Source: Bin80 sp026708685 (lineage in GTDB: Bacteria > Bacteroidota > Rhodothermia > Rhodothermales > Bin80). From it: a stretch of DNA of 64,000 bases. The stretch is from the NCBI GenBank assembly GCA_965200955.1, contig OZ241742.1, forward strand, positions 1,178,001-1,242,000, given 5' to 3'. A model generated the notes under the pieces. That model was not told the origin of the DNA and ran no database searches. It saw only the letters and a list, made by a program, of their open reading frames with translations. Positions 45,152 to 54,537 of this stretch are shown here, one piece after another. How positions within the stretch are numbered: the stretch's first letter is position 1; every line of letters begins with the position of its first letter. Both the position numbers and the translations under genes were made by a program.

Positions 45152-46414
45152 CTATACGATCACCGTTGACACGGGGCCGCTGTAGGCCTCAAGGAGTGCA
45201 CGTCTGGCTTCCTCACGGAGCTCACGACTGGTTGGATGGGATTGGGTCATAACGACGATCCCAATGAATACTCCTCCACTGAGCAGACCACCATGAGAGG
45301 AAATTTCACTTTGCAGGGTTTTATGCCACCCCTCCAAGTACTCCCTCCTCCCATCTGTAAAAACCCCAAACAGGAGTTCACCGAATTGAACCACTCGCCC
45401 GTTATTGGTAACCGTATCCAGGCACTCTGAAAGACGTTGTTCAATTTCGCCGATAAAATCCTTGTATGTTTTCGATAATTCTTCAGCCTTTTGAGGGGCC
45501 ACCAATGCAAAGGCTAACTCCCGTTTCTGCATTCTCGCACTTAACATTTCCTCAGCGATGATTTCATGTCTTGGACGGTAGGGATCATCACGATAGAGCA
45601 GTAGGCTATAGGCCTCTCCGAAGGTAGTGAGTAATTCAATCACTCGGGGGTGACTGAACCCTTCCTTGGCAAACGTATCAAAGAGCAAGTAATTGCCCGT
45701 CTTCCCAATGGCGGAAATGGCAATAGCAGTAATACTTGCAGGTTTACGGCTATAGGTTAGATGATTGGATTGAAAATCATTGGATCCAACGATATGGATG
45801 GCTGCCTTTTCGGAGTCTTTCAGAAGATGATCATACTTGATCACGAAGATCTCCCCGCGTGATCGGATCCAGTCCTGTCCAATGTTGGCCAAGATTTTGA
45901 ATTGATAGTCTTCCATGGAACGGATGATTCCTACCGCATGAGCATTCATTGCCGCTCGAAATCCTTGAAGAACCGGGATAAATACTTTTTTGTCAAGGGG
46001 ATCAATCGCATTCAGTTGAGCAACATGGGGATCGGCAGCAGAGGAGTCCGACTCCTGATCCGCAAGAAAGCTAAGTTGAACACTCTCCATCGGGGTAGGG
46101 GGGGCGGAATGAGATTGGCCATGGATAGATTCATCTAGAGATGAGTCATCAGAATCAGCAGAGGATCTAGGACGAATTTCTAAAATTCCAAGATCTTCCA
46201 GAGACTGCTTAGGGATTCCAACCTGAGAGACCGGTTGAGGCTTCTTACGCTTGAAATGAGATGCATACGTTGCAATCCATAGAGTGAGTGAAATCAAGAC
46301 CAACCCCCCAGCGGGGATAAACTTCCACCAGTCAATCAGTTCAAGGGGGCCTAACGCAAGGAGAGTGATCGCCGCTGCAACTAGAGCCATAATACTAAAA
46401 AAAATCCGCAACAT
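45152..46414 (-). CDS. Membrane protein with GAF-like and degenerate GGDEF-like domains
   Basis: The 420-residue product has two membrane helices (residues ~3-22 and ~30-52), a disordered acidic linker (~60-125), a GAF-like domain (~140-290) and a C-terminal part whose layout follows GGDEF domains: ELAFALVAPQ, then VVQFGELLFGVFTDG in the place of the signature, then ELREEARRALLEA, like the ADxALYxAK end of diguanylate cyclases. The GG(D/E)EF motif itself is lost, so it is probably a sensor or binding module. The domain calls are inference from pattern, not proven. Location: inner membrane. It is single-gene, convergent with pcm. Confidence 0.7.
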   Translation of the reverse strand: MLRIFFSIMALVAAAITLLALGPLELIDWWKFIPAGGLVLISLTLWIATYASHFKRKKPQPVSQVGIPKQSLEDLGILEIRPRSSADSDDSSLDESIHGQSHSAPPTPMESVQLSFLADQESDSSAADPHVAQLNAIDPLDKKVFIPVLQGFRAAMNAHAVGIIRSMEDYQFKILANIGQDWIRSRGEIFVIKYDHLLKDSEKAAIHIVGSNDFQSNHLTYSRKPASITAIAISAIGKTGNYLLFDTFAKEGFSHPRVIELLTTFGEAYSLLLYRDDPYRPRHEIIAEEMLSARMQKRELAFALVAPQKAEELSKTYKDFIGEIEQRLSECLDTVTNNGRVVQFGELLFGVFTDGRREYLEGWHKTLQSEISSHGGLLSGGVFIGIVVMTQSHPTSRELREEARRALLEAYSGPVSTVIV

Positions 46415-46667
46415 ATAGATGTATGATCACTGACCGATGGAGAACAATGCCAAATTTAGAATCAAATTACGAAATTCATCGATAATTCCATTCAACATCA
46501 TTCCACATAAGTGGATCGCATGAATGATCAACCGAATACATTTTGCCTACCTGGGTGAGTAGAAAATCTCATGTGAAACGATCCGTACAAATTTGAGGTA
46601 ATTTCACATGTTCAGCAATGAATGTACCACCAACCGAGATCATTTGTCGATTATACCTGTTCAGTTT

Positions 46668-47051
46668 TTATGAATTGATGTGTAGTGAATCAGGGATATT
46701 ATTTTTCTGCGATTCAGGGTTGACCAATGGACCCGTCAACGGCAAATCAAAGCTGGTCAGAAATGGAGCAAGCGTGGAGAACCAGAACTCCTGCTGAAAT
46801 TCAATCCAGTCATCATCAAAGACATGATCAACGTTACGATGTCCCTCAATATCCACATAAAAACTTCGGGGCCAGTCGGGGAATCGTTCCTGTGCATCTT
46901 TAAGGATATAAAAGGCAGACTGGGCAGCTTCTGCAAAGCTCATTTCCGAGGTAACAATCATATAGATGGATACGGAGTTGTCAAAATTCATCCATACTCC
47001 GGGAGCATCGGGCTTGTTATATTCAGGAATGAATGCAGGCGTATAATTCAT
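46668..47051 (-). CDS. Small conserved-looking hypothetical protein
   Basis: The 127-residue product is acidic and Phe/Trp-rich (FYVDIEGHRNVDHVFDDDW), with no signal peptide or membrane segment. The start is the ATG at 47051; one codon upstream is a GTG. I do not recognise the family. Codon use and an uninterrupted frame support a real gene. It lies just downstream of the tRNA pair on the same strand. Confidence 0.6.
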   Translation of the reverse strand: MNYTPAFIPEYNKPDAPGVWMNFDNSVSIYMIVTSEMSFAEAAQSAFYILKDAQERFPDWPRSFYVDIEGHRNVDHVFDDDWIEFQQEFWFSTLAPFLTSFDLPLTGPLVNPESQKNNIPDSLHINS

Positions 47052-47153
47052 CACACGATCTAGGATGATGTCAGCAACAACAGTCAGAGAGAAAATTCAG
47101 CATCCAAGCCATCAGGATAAACCCTGTCCATCCTGTAACAACAAGCGTAAAAG

Positions 47154-47240
47154 TGGTGCCCGGGACTGGAATCGAACCAGCACGCCCGTAAGGGCACTGC
47201 CCCCTCAAGACAGCGCGTCTACCTATTCCGCCACCCGGGC
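47154..47240 (-). tRNA. tRNA-Leu (anticodon GAG)
   Basis: An 87-base gene read on the minus strand. Acceptor GCCCGGG pairs with CCCGGGC, followed by A and an encoded CCA. The anticodon stem CTGTC/GGCAG holds the loop TTGAGGG, giving anticodon GAG. The long variable arm (GTGCCCTTACGGGCGT) is that of a class II tRNA. The T-arm reads GGTTCGATTCC. It starts five bases after the end of the tRNA-Lys gene, so both probably come from one transcript. Confidence 0.93.
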
Positions 47241-47245
47241 GAATG

Positions 47246-47641
47246 TGATCCCGCCAGGGCTCGAACCTGGGACCCTCTGATTAACCTACCACACCGACTT
47301 TCATCGGCCATCCATAGGAGTGTTGTGGTCTGGACCATCTCTTCACCCTTCCATATCAAGCATGGGGGCGGGTGGGCTGCGTATGGCCTCTGAGGGCTCT
47401 CCTGAATCCGCATTATGCGATTACGGTCAAACACCTCTTCCTCAACTCGGCACGGTTAAGGGGAGATTGGTTGACCTTCAGGGTTGCCTGCTGATTGCCC
47501 ATCTATCCGACGCATTTTTACGTGTGACGACGTAGCGGCGGCTTTAGGGGGTTCCAGCATACAGCAACCTCCACTTAATCAGTTTCCTGAATAAGGCTCC
47601 ATGACTAAAGTCAGATGCTCTTCCAACTGAGCTACGGGATC
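47246..47641 (-). tRNA. tRNA-Lys (anticodon UUU) interrupted by a group I intron
   Basis: The exons are 47608-47641 (34 nt) and 47246-47284 (39 nt) on the minus strand and make a 73-nt tRNA with no encoded CCA. Acceptor GATCCCG pairs with CGGGATC, the D-arm is GCTC/GAGC, the anticodon stem is TCTGA/TCAGA, and the T-arm is CCAGG/CCTGG around TTCGAGC. Joined, the anticodon loop reads CTTTTAA, anticodon TTT for lysine. The 323-nt insertion sits after U34. Without splicing the tRNA could not fold its anticodon loop. If this is the only tRNA-Lys(UUU) gene, its splicing would be essential for growth. Confidence 0.92.
47285..47607 (-). ncRNA. Group I self-splicing intron, IC3-like, in tRNA-Lys
   Basis: The 323-nt intron has no open reading frame. 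The 5' exon ends in U34, which can form a U-G pair with GAG in GGAGCC (P1), and the intron ends in G. P2 is a 9-bp stem (CUUAUUCAG/CUGAUUAAG, one mismatch) with a GAAA loop. GGGCAAUC matches the P3-P4 region of cyanobacterial tRNA-Leu introns. CAGAGGCCA pairs with UGGUCC as P7 with its bulged base, CACCC/GGGUG forms P8, and GAAGAGAUGGUCC is the familiar J8/7-P7 region. CCGAU-GAAA-GUCGG is P9. This order and wording closely follow the Anabaena tRNA-Leu(UAA) intron of subgroup IC3. Catalytic activity is inferred, not shown. Confidence 0.88.
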
Positions 47642-47686
47642 AAAATGTAAAAGAACAAACCAGAAGTCTTTAACTGAATGGGCATT

Positions 47687-48091
47687 CTAAGGATCCATCA
47701 ATTCCCAGATTTTTTTCATGGGATAACGAAGAATCAACCACCCCTTTAAACGTGAACGGTCAAAATTAATGAATCCATAGGCCATATAAATTTCGGCAGG
47801 AGTACAGCGCCATAACAATTTGATCTCTTGTGCTTGGTGTATCACATCATTAGTGACCAAGAGTCCTACCAGACAGGGCTTTCCCGACCCCACAAAAACA
47901 TCAACCCCTTCTTGGTCAGAACTTAACGTATTACAGATATACCCGTAGTTTATCGGATAGATAATCTCAGGATACTGGGGATGAGCGGCATGTTGAGGCC
48001 GATCCAAATAGATTTTCTCCTGAAGAATCAGATCTTCCCAGCGTTGCCAGTCAAAATGGTTTTTCAGCAGTGATGCATACGCCGGTATCAT
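47687..48091 (-). CDS. Inorganic pyrophosphatase-like protein
   Basis: The 134-residue product carries PEIIYPINYGYICNTLSS and EGVDVFVGS, the family I inorganic diphosphatase signature (YP.NYGYI and D-x(n)-EG.D metal site). It is shorter than the usual 175 residues and lacks part of the later acidic motif, so activity is not certain. It would hydrolyse pyrophosphate, a by-product of aminoacylation. Its start overlaps the aspS stop by four bases, so they form one transcript, a sensible pair by function. Confidence 0.75.
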   Translation of the reverse strand: MIPAYASLLKNHFDWQRWEDLILQEKIYLDRPQHAAHPQYPEIIYPINYGYICNTLSSDQEGVDVFVGSGKPCLVGLLVTNDVIHQAQEIKLLWRCTPAEIYMAYGFINFDRSRLKGWLILRYPMKKIWELMDP

Positions 48092-49908
48092 TCGGGGGTA
48101 GGAACGGATTGAATATGCAATTCGGTAAGTCTTGCAGGTTCAACGTCACTTGGAGTGCCTGACATGGGTTCTTGGGCACTCTGCGTCTTCGGAAAGGCAA
48201 TGACCTCTCTAAGTGATGCAGAGTTGGACAGTAGCATGACCATTCGATCCAGGCCCATGGCAATGCCGCCATGGGGCGGTGCACCATAGCGAAGTGCTTC
48301 AAGCAAGAATCCAAATCGGTCGATCTGCTCCTGCTCTGGGATATTGAGTAGAGAGAACACCTGCCTTTGGACTTCGGGATCATGAATACGGATGGATCCT
48401 CCGCCAATTTCCATTCCATTGAGGACAATGTCATAGGCACGAGCCTGCACATGTGCCGGATCCTCTGCCAGTGTTTTGATATCATCCACTTTTGGGGACG
48501 TAAATGGATGATGCATGGACGAGTAGGACTGACTCTGGGGATCCCACTCAAAGAGGGGAAAGTCTGTAATCCACGCAAACTTCCATGATGATTCATCAAT
48601 ACAGCCCATTTCATGGGCCATATGCAGACGCAGGGCTCCCATTTGCTGTTGCACGGTTGGCCATACACCACAAAGAATCAGTAAAAGGTCTCCTGTTTGT
48701 GCACCTGATGAATGGATGGCACTGGTAATAAAGGATTCGGGCAGAACATGGGTTTTGACTGAACAGTTCGGTGCAGACCCATCCGACGGGATTCGGACAT
48801 GGATCAAGCCACCAGCACCGATCTGTTTGCGAACGACCGACTTATCCAATCGATCCATGTAACCACGTCCTTTGTCGCCGAAGTTTGGAATGACGAGTCC
48901 CAACACGGAGCCACCGTTTGCCAGGGTTTGATCAAAGACGCGAAAGCCAGAATTTTCAAAGACAGAGGTGAGGTTACAGATGTGCAAGTCAAAGCGGAGG
49001 TCAGGTTTGTCAGAGCCATAGATCCACATGGCATCCTGATACGAAAGGCGTAGGAAAGGGGAGGCGATTTCAACACCAAGAACCTCTTTCCACAGAGCAA
49101 TCATCAGTCCTTCCGTGACGGCGTAGACCATGTCTTCGGTTGCGAAAGCCATCTCCACATCAATCTGAGTAAACTCAGGCTGGCGATCAGCACGAAGGTC
49201 TTCATCCCGGAAACACTTGACAATCTGCACATACTTATCCAGACCTCCGACCATGAGGAGCTGCTTGTACGTCTGTGGACTTTGGGGCAGTGCGTAAAAG
49301 GAGCCGGGATGAACACGGCTCGGAACAAGATAGTCGCGAGCTCCCTCTGGCGTGGACTTCATCAGGGTAGGTGTCTCGATTTCCAGAAACCCCTGTTCGT
49401 CAAAGTAGCGATGGATCACCTGATAGACCTGATGTCGGAGGATGATTTTTTGTTGAAATTCGGATCTTCGAAGATCAAGATACCGGTAGCGAAGCCTCAA
49501 GTCTTCAGAGGCCAATTTTGACTTTTGGGTATGGGTCGAAATCGTAAAGGGCAGTGGATCCGATGCTGACAAAATCAGAAGATCCTCAACGCGCACCTCC
49601 ACGGTTCCAGTGGAAATATTTGGATTGATTGTATCCTCAGAACGAAGTGCAACCGAGCCAGTGACAGAGATTACATACTCACTTCGGAGTCGATCCGCAT
49701 GTTCATGAGCAGCAGGGTTATCTTGTGGGGAGAAGACAATCTGGGTCAGACCGTATCGATCGCGAAGATCAACAAAAATCACTCCACCCAGATCGCGCCG
49801 CGTATCCACCCACCCTTTAAGGATAACACGTTCGCCCAAATGCACATCCGACAGTTCACCGCAGGTGTGCGTTCGATCCGAATGTAAAATTTCAGAATTA
49901 GTATGCAT
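48088..49908 (-). CDS. aspS: Aspartyl-tRNA synthetase
   Basis: The 606-residue class II synthetase charges tRNA-Asp. The N-terminal OB-fold (GERVILKGWVDTRRD) binds the anticodon. Motif 2 is FRDEDLRADRQPEFTQID and motif 3 is GIAMGLDRMVMLL. A GAD-type insertion lies between them (~300-400), as in bacterial AspRS. Full length. The ATG at 49908 is chosen over a TTG three codons upstream. It is in one operon with the pyrophosphatase-like gene and divergent from the peptide transporter. An inverted repeat lies in its leader. Confidence 0.96.
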   Translation of the reverse strand: MHTNSEILHSDRTHTCGELSDVHLGERVILKGWVDTRRDLGGVIFVDLRDRYGLTQIVFSPQDNPAAHEHADRLRSEYVISVTGSVALRSEDTINPNISTGTVEVRVEDLLILSASDPLPFTISTHTQKSKLASEDLRLRYRYLDLRRSEFQQKIILRHQVYQVIHRYFDEQGFLEIETPTLMKSTPEGARDYLVPSRVHPGSFYALPQSPQTYKQLLMVGGLDKYVQIVKCFRDEDLRADRQPEFTQIDVEMAFATEDMVYAVTEGLMIALWKEVLGVEIASPFLRLSYQDAMWIYGSDKPDLRFDLHICNLTSVFENSGFRVFDQTLANGGSVLGLVIPNFGDKGRGYMDRLDKSVVRKQIGAGGLIHVRIPSDGSAPNCSVKTHVLPESFITSAIHSSGAQTGDLLLILCGVWPTVQQQMGALRLHMAHEMGCIDESSWKFAWITDFPLFEWDPQSQSYSSMHHPFTSPKVDDIKTLAEDPAHVQARAYDIVLNGMEIGGGSIRIHDPEVQRQVFSLLNIPEQEQIDRFGFLLEALRYGAPPHGGIAMGLDRMVMLLSNSASLREVIAFPKTQSAQEPMSGTPSDVEPARLTELHIQSVPTPE

Positions 49909-49934
49909 AATGATCAAAAATCATTAAATTGAAG

Positions 49935-49962
49935 AGTATCAGTGAAACGACTAACTGATACT
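49935..49962 (-). promoter_or_regulatory. Inverted repeat in aspS leader / aspS-POT intergenic region
   Basis: Perfect 9-bp arms AGTATCAGT and ACTGATACT with a 10-nt spacer, 26-54 bases upstream of the aspS start. It could be an operator or a 5'-leader hairpin. No T-box features (AspRS T-boxes being rare in this phylum) were seen. The role is inferred from position. Confidence 0.4.
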
Positions 49963-50035
49963 GAAAGAATGAACATCACAAAGTAGAAAGATTCGTATAT
50001 ACCCCGTATCTTCTACTTATACGACTTAAACGACT

Positions 50036-51535
50036 ATGTCCCCTTTACATTCCACAGAGATCCCTCAATGGTTCGGCCATCCAAGAGGGCTATCCACACT
50101 TTTTTTTACGGAGCTATGGGAGCGTTTCAGTTATTATGGGATGCGTGCACTTCTAGTGCTCTTTATGACAGCGGCCGCTGTTGAAGGCAATCCTGGGTTG
50201 GATTTTGGGGAGGGTAAGGCTGGTGCAATATATGGTCTATACACTTTTTTCGTCTATGTTTTGGCTTTGCCGGGTGGATGGATTGCGGATAATCTATGGG
50301 GACAACGTAAGGCGGTCTTCATTGGAGGCTCTATCATTGCTTTAGGTCATTTTACGATGGCTGGTCCACTGGTGGGCTTACCCGATCAATTCAGTTTTTT
50401 TGTTGGGCTCATGTTGATTGCTATGGGAACTGGCCTGCTCAAGCCGAATGTGAGTACCATGGTGGGGGATTTATATCCTGAAGGCGGAGCTCGTCGGGAT
50501 GCAGGGTTTTCCATTTTTTATATGGGGATCAATCTGGGGGCATTTGCAGGCCCCATCCTGACGGGGTGGCTCGGCGAAACCTACAACTGGCATTATGGAT
50601 TTTCGATTGCTGGGCTGGGCATGATTTTGGGACTCATTCAGTATCGTTTTGGCACTAAGTATCTCGGTGATGCAGGATTGTTTACGACGAAGCAGACTCC
50701 AGAACAACTCAGAAAAAAAACACGATTGACCTATAGTATTCTGGCAGGATCGTTTTTAGGTGCAGTCGTCACAGGCACGTTACTCCTGCAGATCCTGCCC
50801 CTTGAAACACTTGCCGCATGGCTAGGCTATTCGGTGATCGTTATTGCCGTAGTCTTCTTTCTTTACTTGCTCATCTTTACTGATCACACCCAACTTGAAA
50901 AGAAGCGTTTGGTCGTGATTTTCTGGTTATTTATTCTATCGGCCATTTTTTGGTCTGGCTTTGAGCAAGCGGGATCCTCTCTCAATATATTCGCCCGCGA
51001 TTCCACGAACCGAATGATAGGAGGTTGGGAGCTACCAGCGAGTTGGCTTCAGTCGGTGAATTCCACATTTATTATCATTCTTGCACCCGTCTTTGGTTCG
51101 CTTTGGATTACACTTGCACGGCTTCAACGCAATCCATCCATTCCAGTGAAATTTGCTCTTGGCTTATTAGGATTAGCTGCGGGGTTCTTTGTCATTGCAT
51201 GGGGGGCGGCCAATGCTCAGGATGGCTTCTTGGTATCACCAGTCTGGTTGGTCGTGATGTATTTTTTTCATACGGTTGGTGAATTGAGTTTGAGTCCTGT
51301 TGGACTATCATCCATCACCAAGCTTGCACCTGCTGGAAGGGTAGGGCAGATGATGGGGGTATGGTTTATTGGAACTGCACTTGGGAATTTATTTGCTGGG
51401 CTTGTAGCTGGTCAACTTGAGACGCTTGCACCGGCCGACCTATTCAGTAACGTTGCCATGATCATTGGAATTTCTGGCATTGTGGGGTTATTGGCATCTC
51501 CATTTGTCAAACGCCTTATGGGAGAGATTGAGTGA
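50036..51535 (+). CDS. Proton-dependent oligopeptide transporter (POT/PTR family)
   Basis: The 499-residue inner-membrane protein of the major facilitator superfamily imports di- and tripeptides with protons. The POT signature ExxERFxYYG is at E26-G35 (ELWERFSYYGMRALL) on helix 1, with FTELWER before it. GLLKPNVSTMVGDLY and FSIFYMGINLGAFAGP are the second family motif. About 12-14 hydrophobic segments are visible. The length is normal. It is single-gene, divergent from aspS. Substrate range cannot be read from sequence. Confidence 0.95.
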   Translation: MSPLHSTEIPQWFGHPRGLSTLFFTELWERFSYYGMRALLVLFMTAAAVEGNPGLDFGEGKAGAIYGLYTFFVYVLALPGGWIADNLWGQRKAVFIGGSIIALGHFTMAGPLVGLPDQFSFFVGLMLIAMGTGLLKPNVSTMVGDLYPEGGARRDAGFSIFYMGINLGAFAGPILTGWLGETYNWHYGFSIAGLGMILGLIQYRFGTKYLGDAGLFTTKQTPEQLRKKTRLTYSILAGSFLGAVVTGTLLLQILPLETLAAWLGYSVIVIAVVFFLYLLIFTDHTQLEKKRLVVIFWLFILSAIFWSGFEQAGSSLNIFARDSTNRMIGGWELPASWLQSVNSTFIIILAPVFGSLWITLARLQRNPSIPVKFALGLLGLAAGFFVIAWGAANAQDGFLVSPVWLVVMYFFHTVGELSLSPVGLSSITKLAPAGRVGQMMGVWFIGTALGNLFAGLVAGQLETLAPADLFSNVAMIIGISGIVGLLASPFVKRLMGEIE

Positions 51536-53670
51536 TAAGATTTTAGGGAAGATTTTTGTAGAAACTCTCAATGATAACCCACATATGATTGTAAAACCCT
51601 GAAAATGATATCGGATTACTCGTCTGGGATCATTTCTATTAGGACGACTGTTCATAGATACGTCAATCATATGACATCTTCAGCTTGAATGTCGTAGATT
51701 AGAGTTATTTTTGTCTTCAGTTGACATCTCGTAAGTCAAAATGTTGACCAAGAGACTGAGTTTTGTATTTGTCGGTCTGTGGAATTTATTCCGCGAGGTT
51801 TTATTCCTGTGTGCTGAGCATTCATACACTAGGCATAATAGCCATATTTGGCGAATAGTCATTGGGCTTAATCTTCTCTGCCCAATAGCGTTGTTGTATG
51901 TCACCAACAGTCATGCTTCTCAATTTCACGAGTGGGATTCATCGGGTGGTGTTAGTTCTGAATCTGTCCACGATTCAGATACCGAGGAATCTGGATTTAA
52001 TCGGACAGGAAATTTCCAATCACGCAGTTTGAACTGCACGGATGCGGATCGTTTAGAAGGCACGAACATCAGTCCAGTCCAGCTTCTCACTCCTTTGATT
52101 AGAGGAGGTCAAAATGAGGGGTGGACTCCGAGGTATTCGGGCACTTCATTCGGGGAGGGGGAAACGAAGACTCACTCATTTAGACTCTCATCTGCTCCTA
52201 CTGGGGATGTTACCGTAACCTTCACAGACGGATCAGATCCACCAGCTGAATTGGAATTTGGGGGTAGCTCTTTGTCATCTTCCAATACCCTTACCTTCAG
52301 CACAAGCGACTGGTGTCAGATGCAGTCAGTATCGTTTACATTTGTAGATAATTCTACAGTAGATGATTATCTTTTTTATGAGCGTGCCAGAGCTAACATA
52401 TCACTTTCTGGTGGAGGAGCTTTCCAATATCAATACTATATTAGGTGGTCTGGTTTAAAAGATAATGACCAAGATAAGGCAGGATTAGAAGTGACTCCAA
52501 ATCCGATTCTCTTGAAGAATGTAACGGAATCAAAATTCTCCGTAAGGCTCACCGCACCGCCTTCGAAAACAGTAACCGTTGAGACCTCTAAAGACATAGT
52601 TGTTGACATATTCAACTTTATCTTTGATCATAAACAATTATTATTTTCAAAAGATAATTGGGATGAATTTCAATCAGTAAATGTGACTTTAGGGAAGATG
52701 GACGATAGACCCCAGAGAGGTGGTTTTACTGTATCTGCCACGGGGAGCGGCTATGATAAGTCTGTACAGGTGAATTACTCTATTTTAGACGCAGATACGA
52801 CTCCTCCTACCTTGAAGATTACGGGTCTACCCTCAAAGATCAAAACGACCAATCAGCTCACTGCTACATTCACATTCTCCGAGGTTGTGACGGGATTTGA
52901 GAAAAGTGATATAACGGTTAATGGAGGTACAAAAGGGAACTTCTCAGGAAGTGGTAGCAGTTACACAATTTCAATTATGCCTGCTGGAGCAAGGGATGTT
53001 AGTGTTATCGTTCCAGTAGATGTTGCTACCGACAGTGGCAACAATACTGGGCCGAAAAGTCCAGAAATAGAAGTGGTTAAATGGGATAATACTCCTCCTG
53101 ATGTGACAATTGATGGTCCAGAATCAATCAATAACACGGATCCCTTTTACGTCACATTTACATTTACTGAACATGTCACGGATTTTGTACAAGCAGATGA
53201 TATTTTCGTTTGGGGAGGTGATACTGGTGATCTCAGTGGGGAGGGCGGTACTTACATTTCTTACACACTTCCCATCACACCTCTTGGAACTGGGAATGTT
53301 ATAGTAACCGTCTTTTCTAATGTGGTTACGGATGGCTTAAATATTGGTCCACCGGTCACAAGAGTTAAAACAGTCAAGTGGGGGCCAGGTCTTCCTCCTA
53401 CGGTTGAAATTGATATGCCCAAGAAGATTAATACGAAAGATCCATTCACAGCCTCCTTTACGTTTAGTGAGCCGGTTACGGATTTTGTCAATACGGATGT
53501 GATGGTCTCAGGGGCAACCAAGGGTAATTTTTCGGAAAGTGGTCAAAGTTATACTCTTGAGGTGACACCTTTGGGAGATCAAGATGTGGTGGTTACTGTC
53601 CCTGCAAATGCAGCTATGGGTAGCTCACATCAAGGACCGATCGCCGATAAATCTGCCTCTGCTGAATGGG

Positions 53671-54537
53671 ATTCATCCTCTCCGTCACTTGAGATAAGTG
53701 GTCTGCCACCAAAAATCAATTCTACCAACCCACTCACGGCTACCTTCACCTTTTCCGAAGATGTTACAGAATTTGAGGAGAGCGATATCTCAATTTCTGG
53801 GGGCACCAAAGGAATGTTATCAGGCAGTGGAAACGAGTATATGCTTGAAATGACTCCATCTGGAGATGCCGATGTTGTGGTAACTGTTTCTGAGAATGCC
53901 GTTACAGATGGTATCAATAGAGGCCCTGAAAATTCAGTGAGTGAAACCGTTGTTTGGGATAGTAGTGTGCCAACTCTCTCCGTCAGTGGCTTGCCATCAA
54001 AAATCAACACCACTGACCGACTCAACGCTACGTTTACATTTTCTGAAGATGTGACAGAATTTGAGGAGAGCGATATCTCAATTTCTGGCGGCACAAAAGG
54101 AGCCTTATCTGGTAGTGGAAGCGATTATATGCTTGAAATTACTCCATCTGGAGATGCCGATGTTGTGGTGACTGTTTCTGCGAATGCCGTTACAGATGGT
54201 ATCAATAGAGGCCCTGAAAATTCAGTGAGTGAAACCGTTGTTTGGGATAGTGGTGTGCCAACTCTCTCCGTCAGTGGTTTGCCATCAAAAATCAACACCA
54301 CTGACCAACTCAATGCTACCTTTACATTTTCCGAAGATGTGACAGAATTTCAGGATAGCGATATCTCAATTTCTGGCGGCACAAAAGGAGACTTATCTGG
54401 TATTGGGAACGAGTATACGCTTGAAATTACTCCATCTGGAGATGCCGATGTTGTGATGACTGTTTCTGCAAATGCTGCTACAGATGGTATCAATAGAGGT
54501 CCACCAAGTGCAGTGAGTCAAACCGTTACGTGGGACA
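53671..54537 (+). repeat. Near-identical 288-bp repeats coding Ig-like modules 4-6
   Basis: Three consecutive units share long identical stretches (for example those coding TEFEESDISISGGTKG and SGDADVVVTVS). Other Ig units in the gene are much more diverged, so this block duplicated recently. Confidence 0.8.

Noticed and set aside
47219..47535. Open frames of 71 codons in the tRNA-Lys intron region
   Set aside because: They overlap tRNA exons and intron core helices and code nothing like a homing endonuclease.
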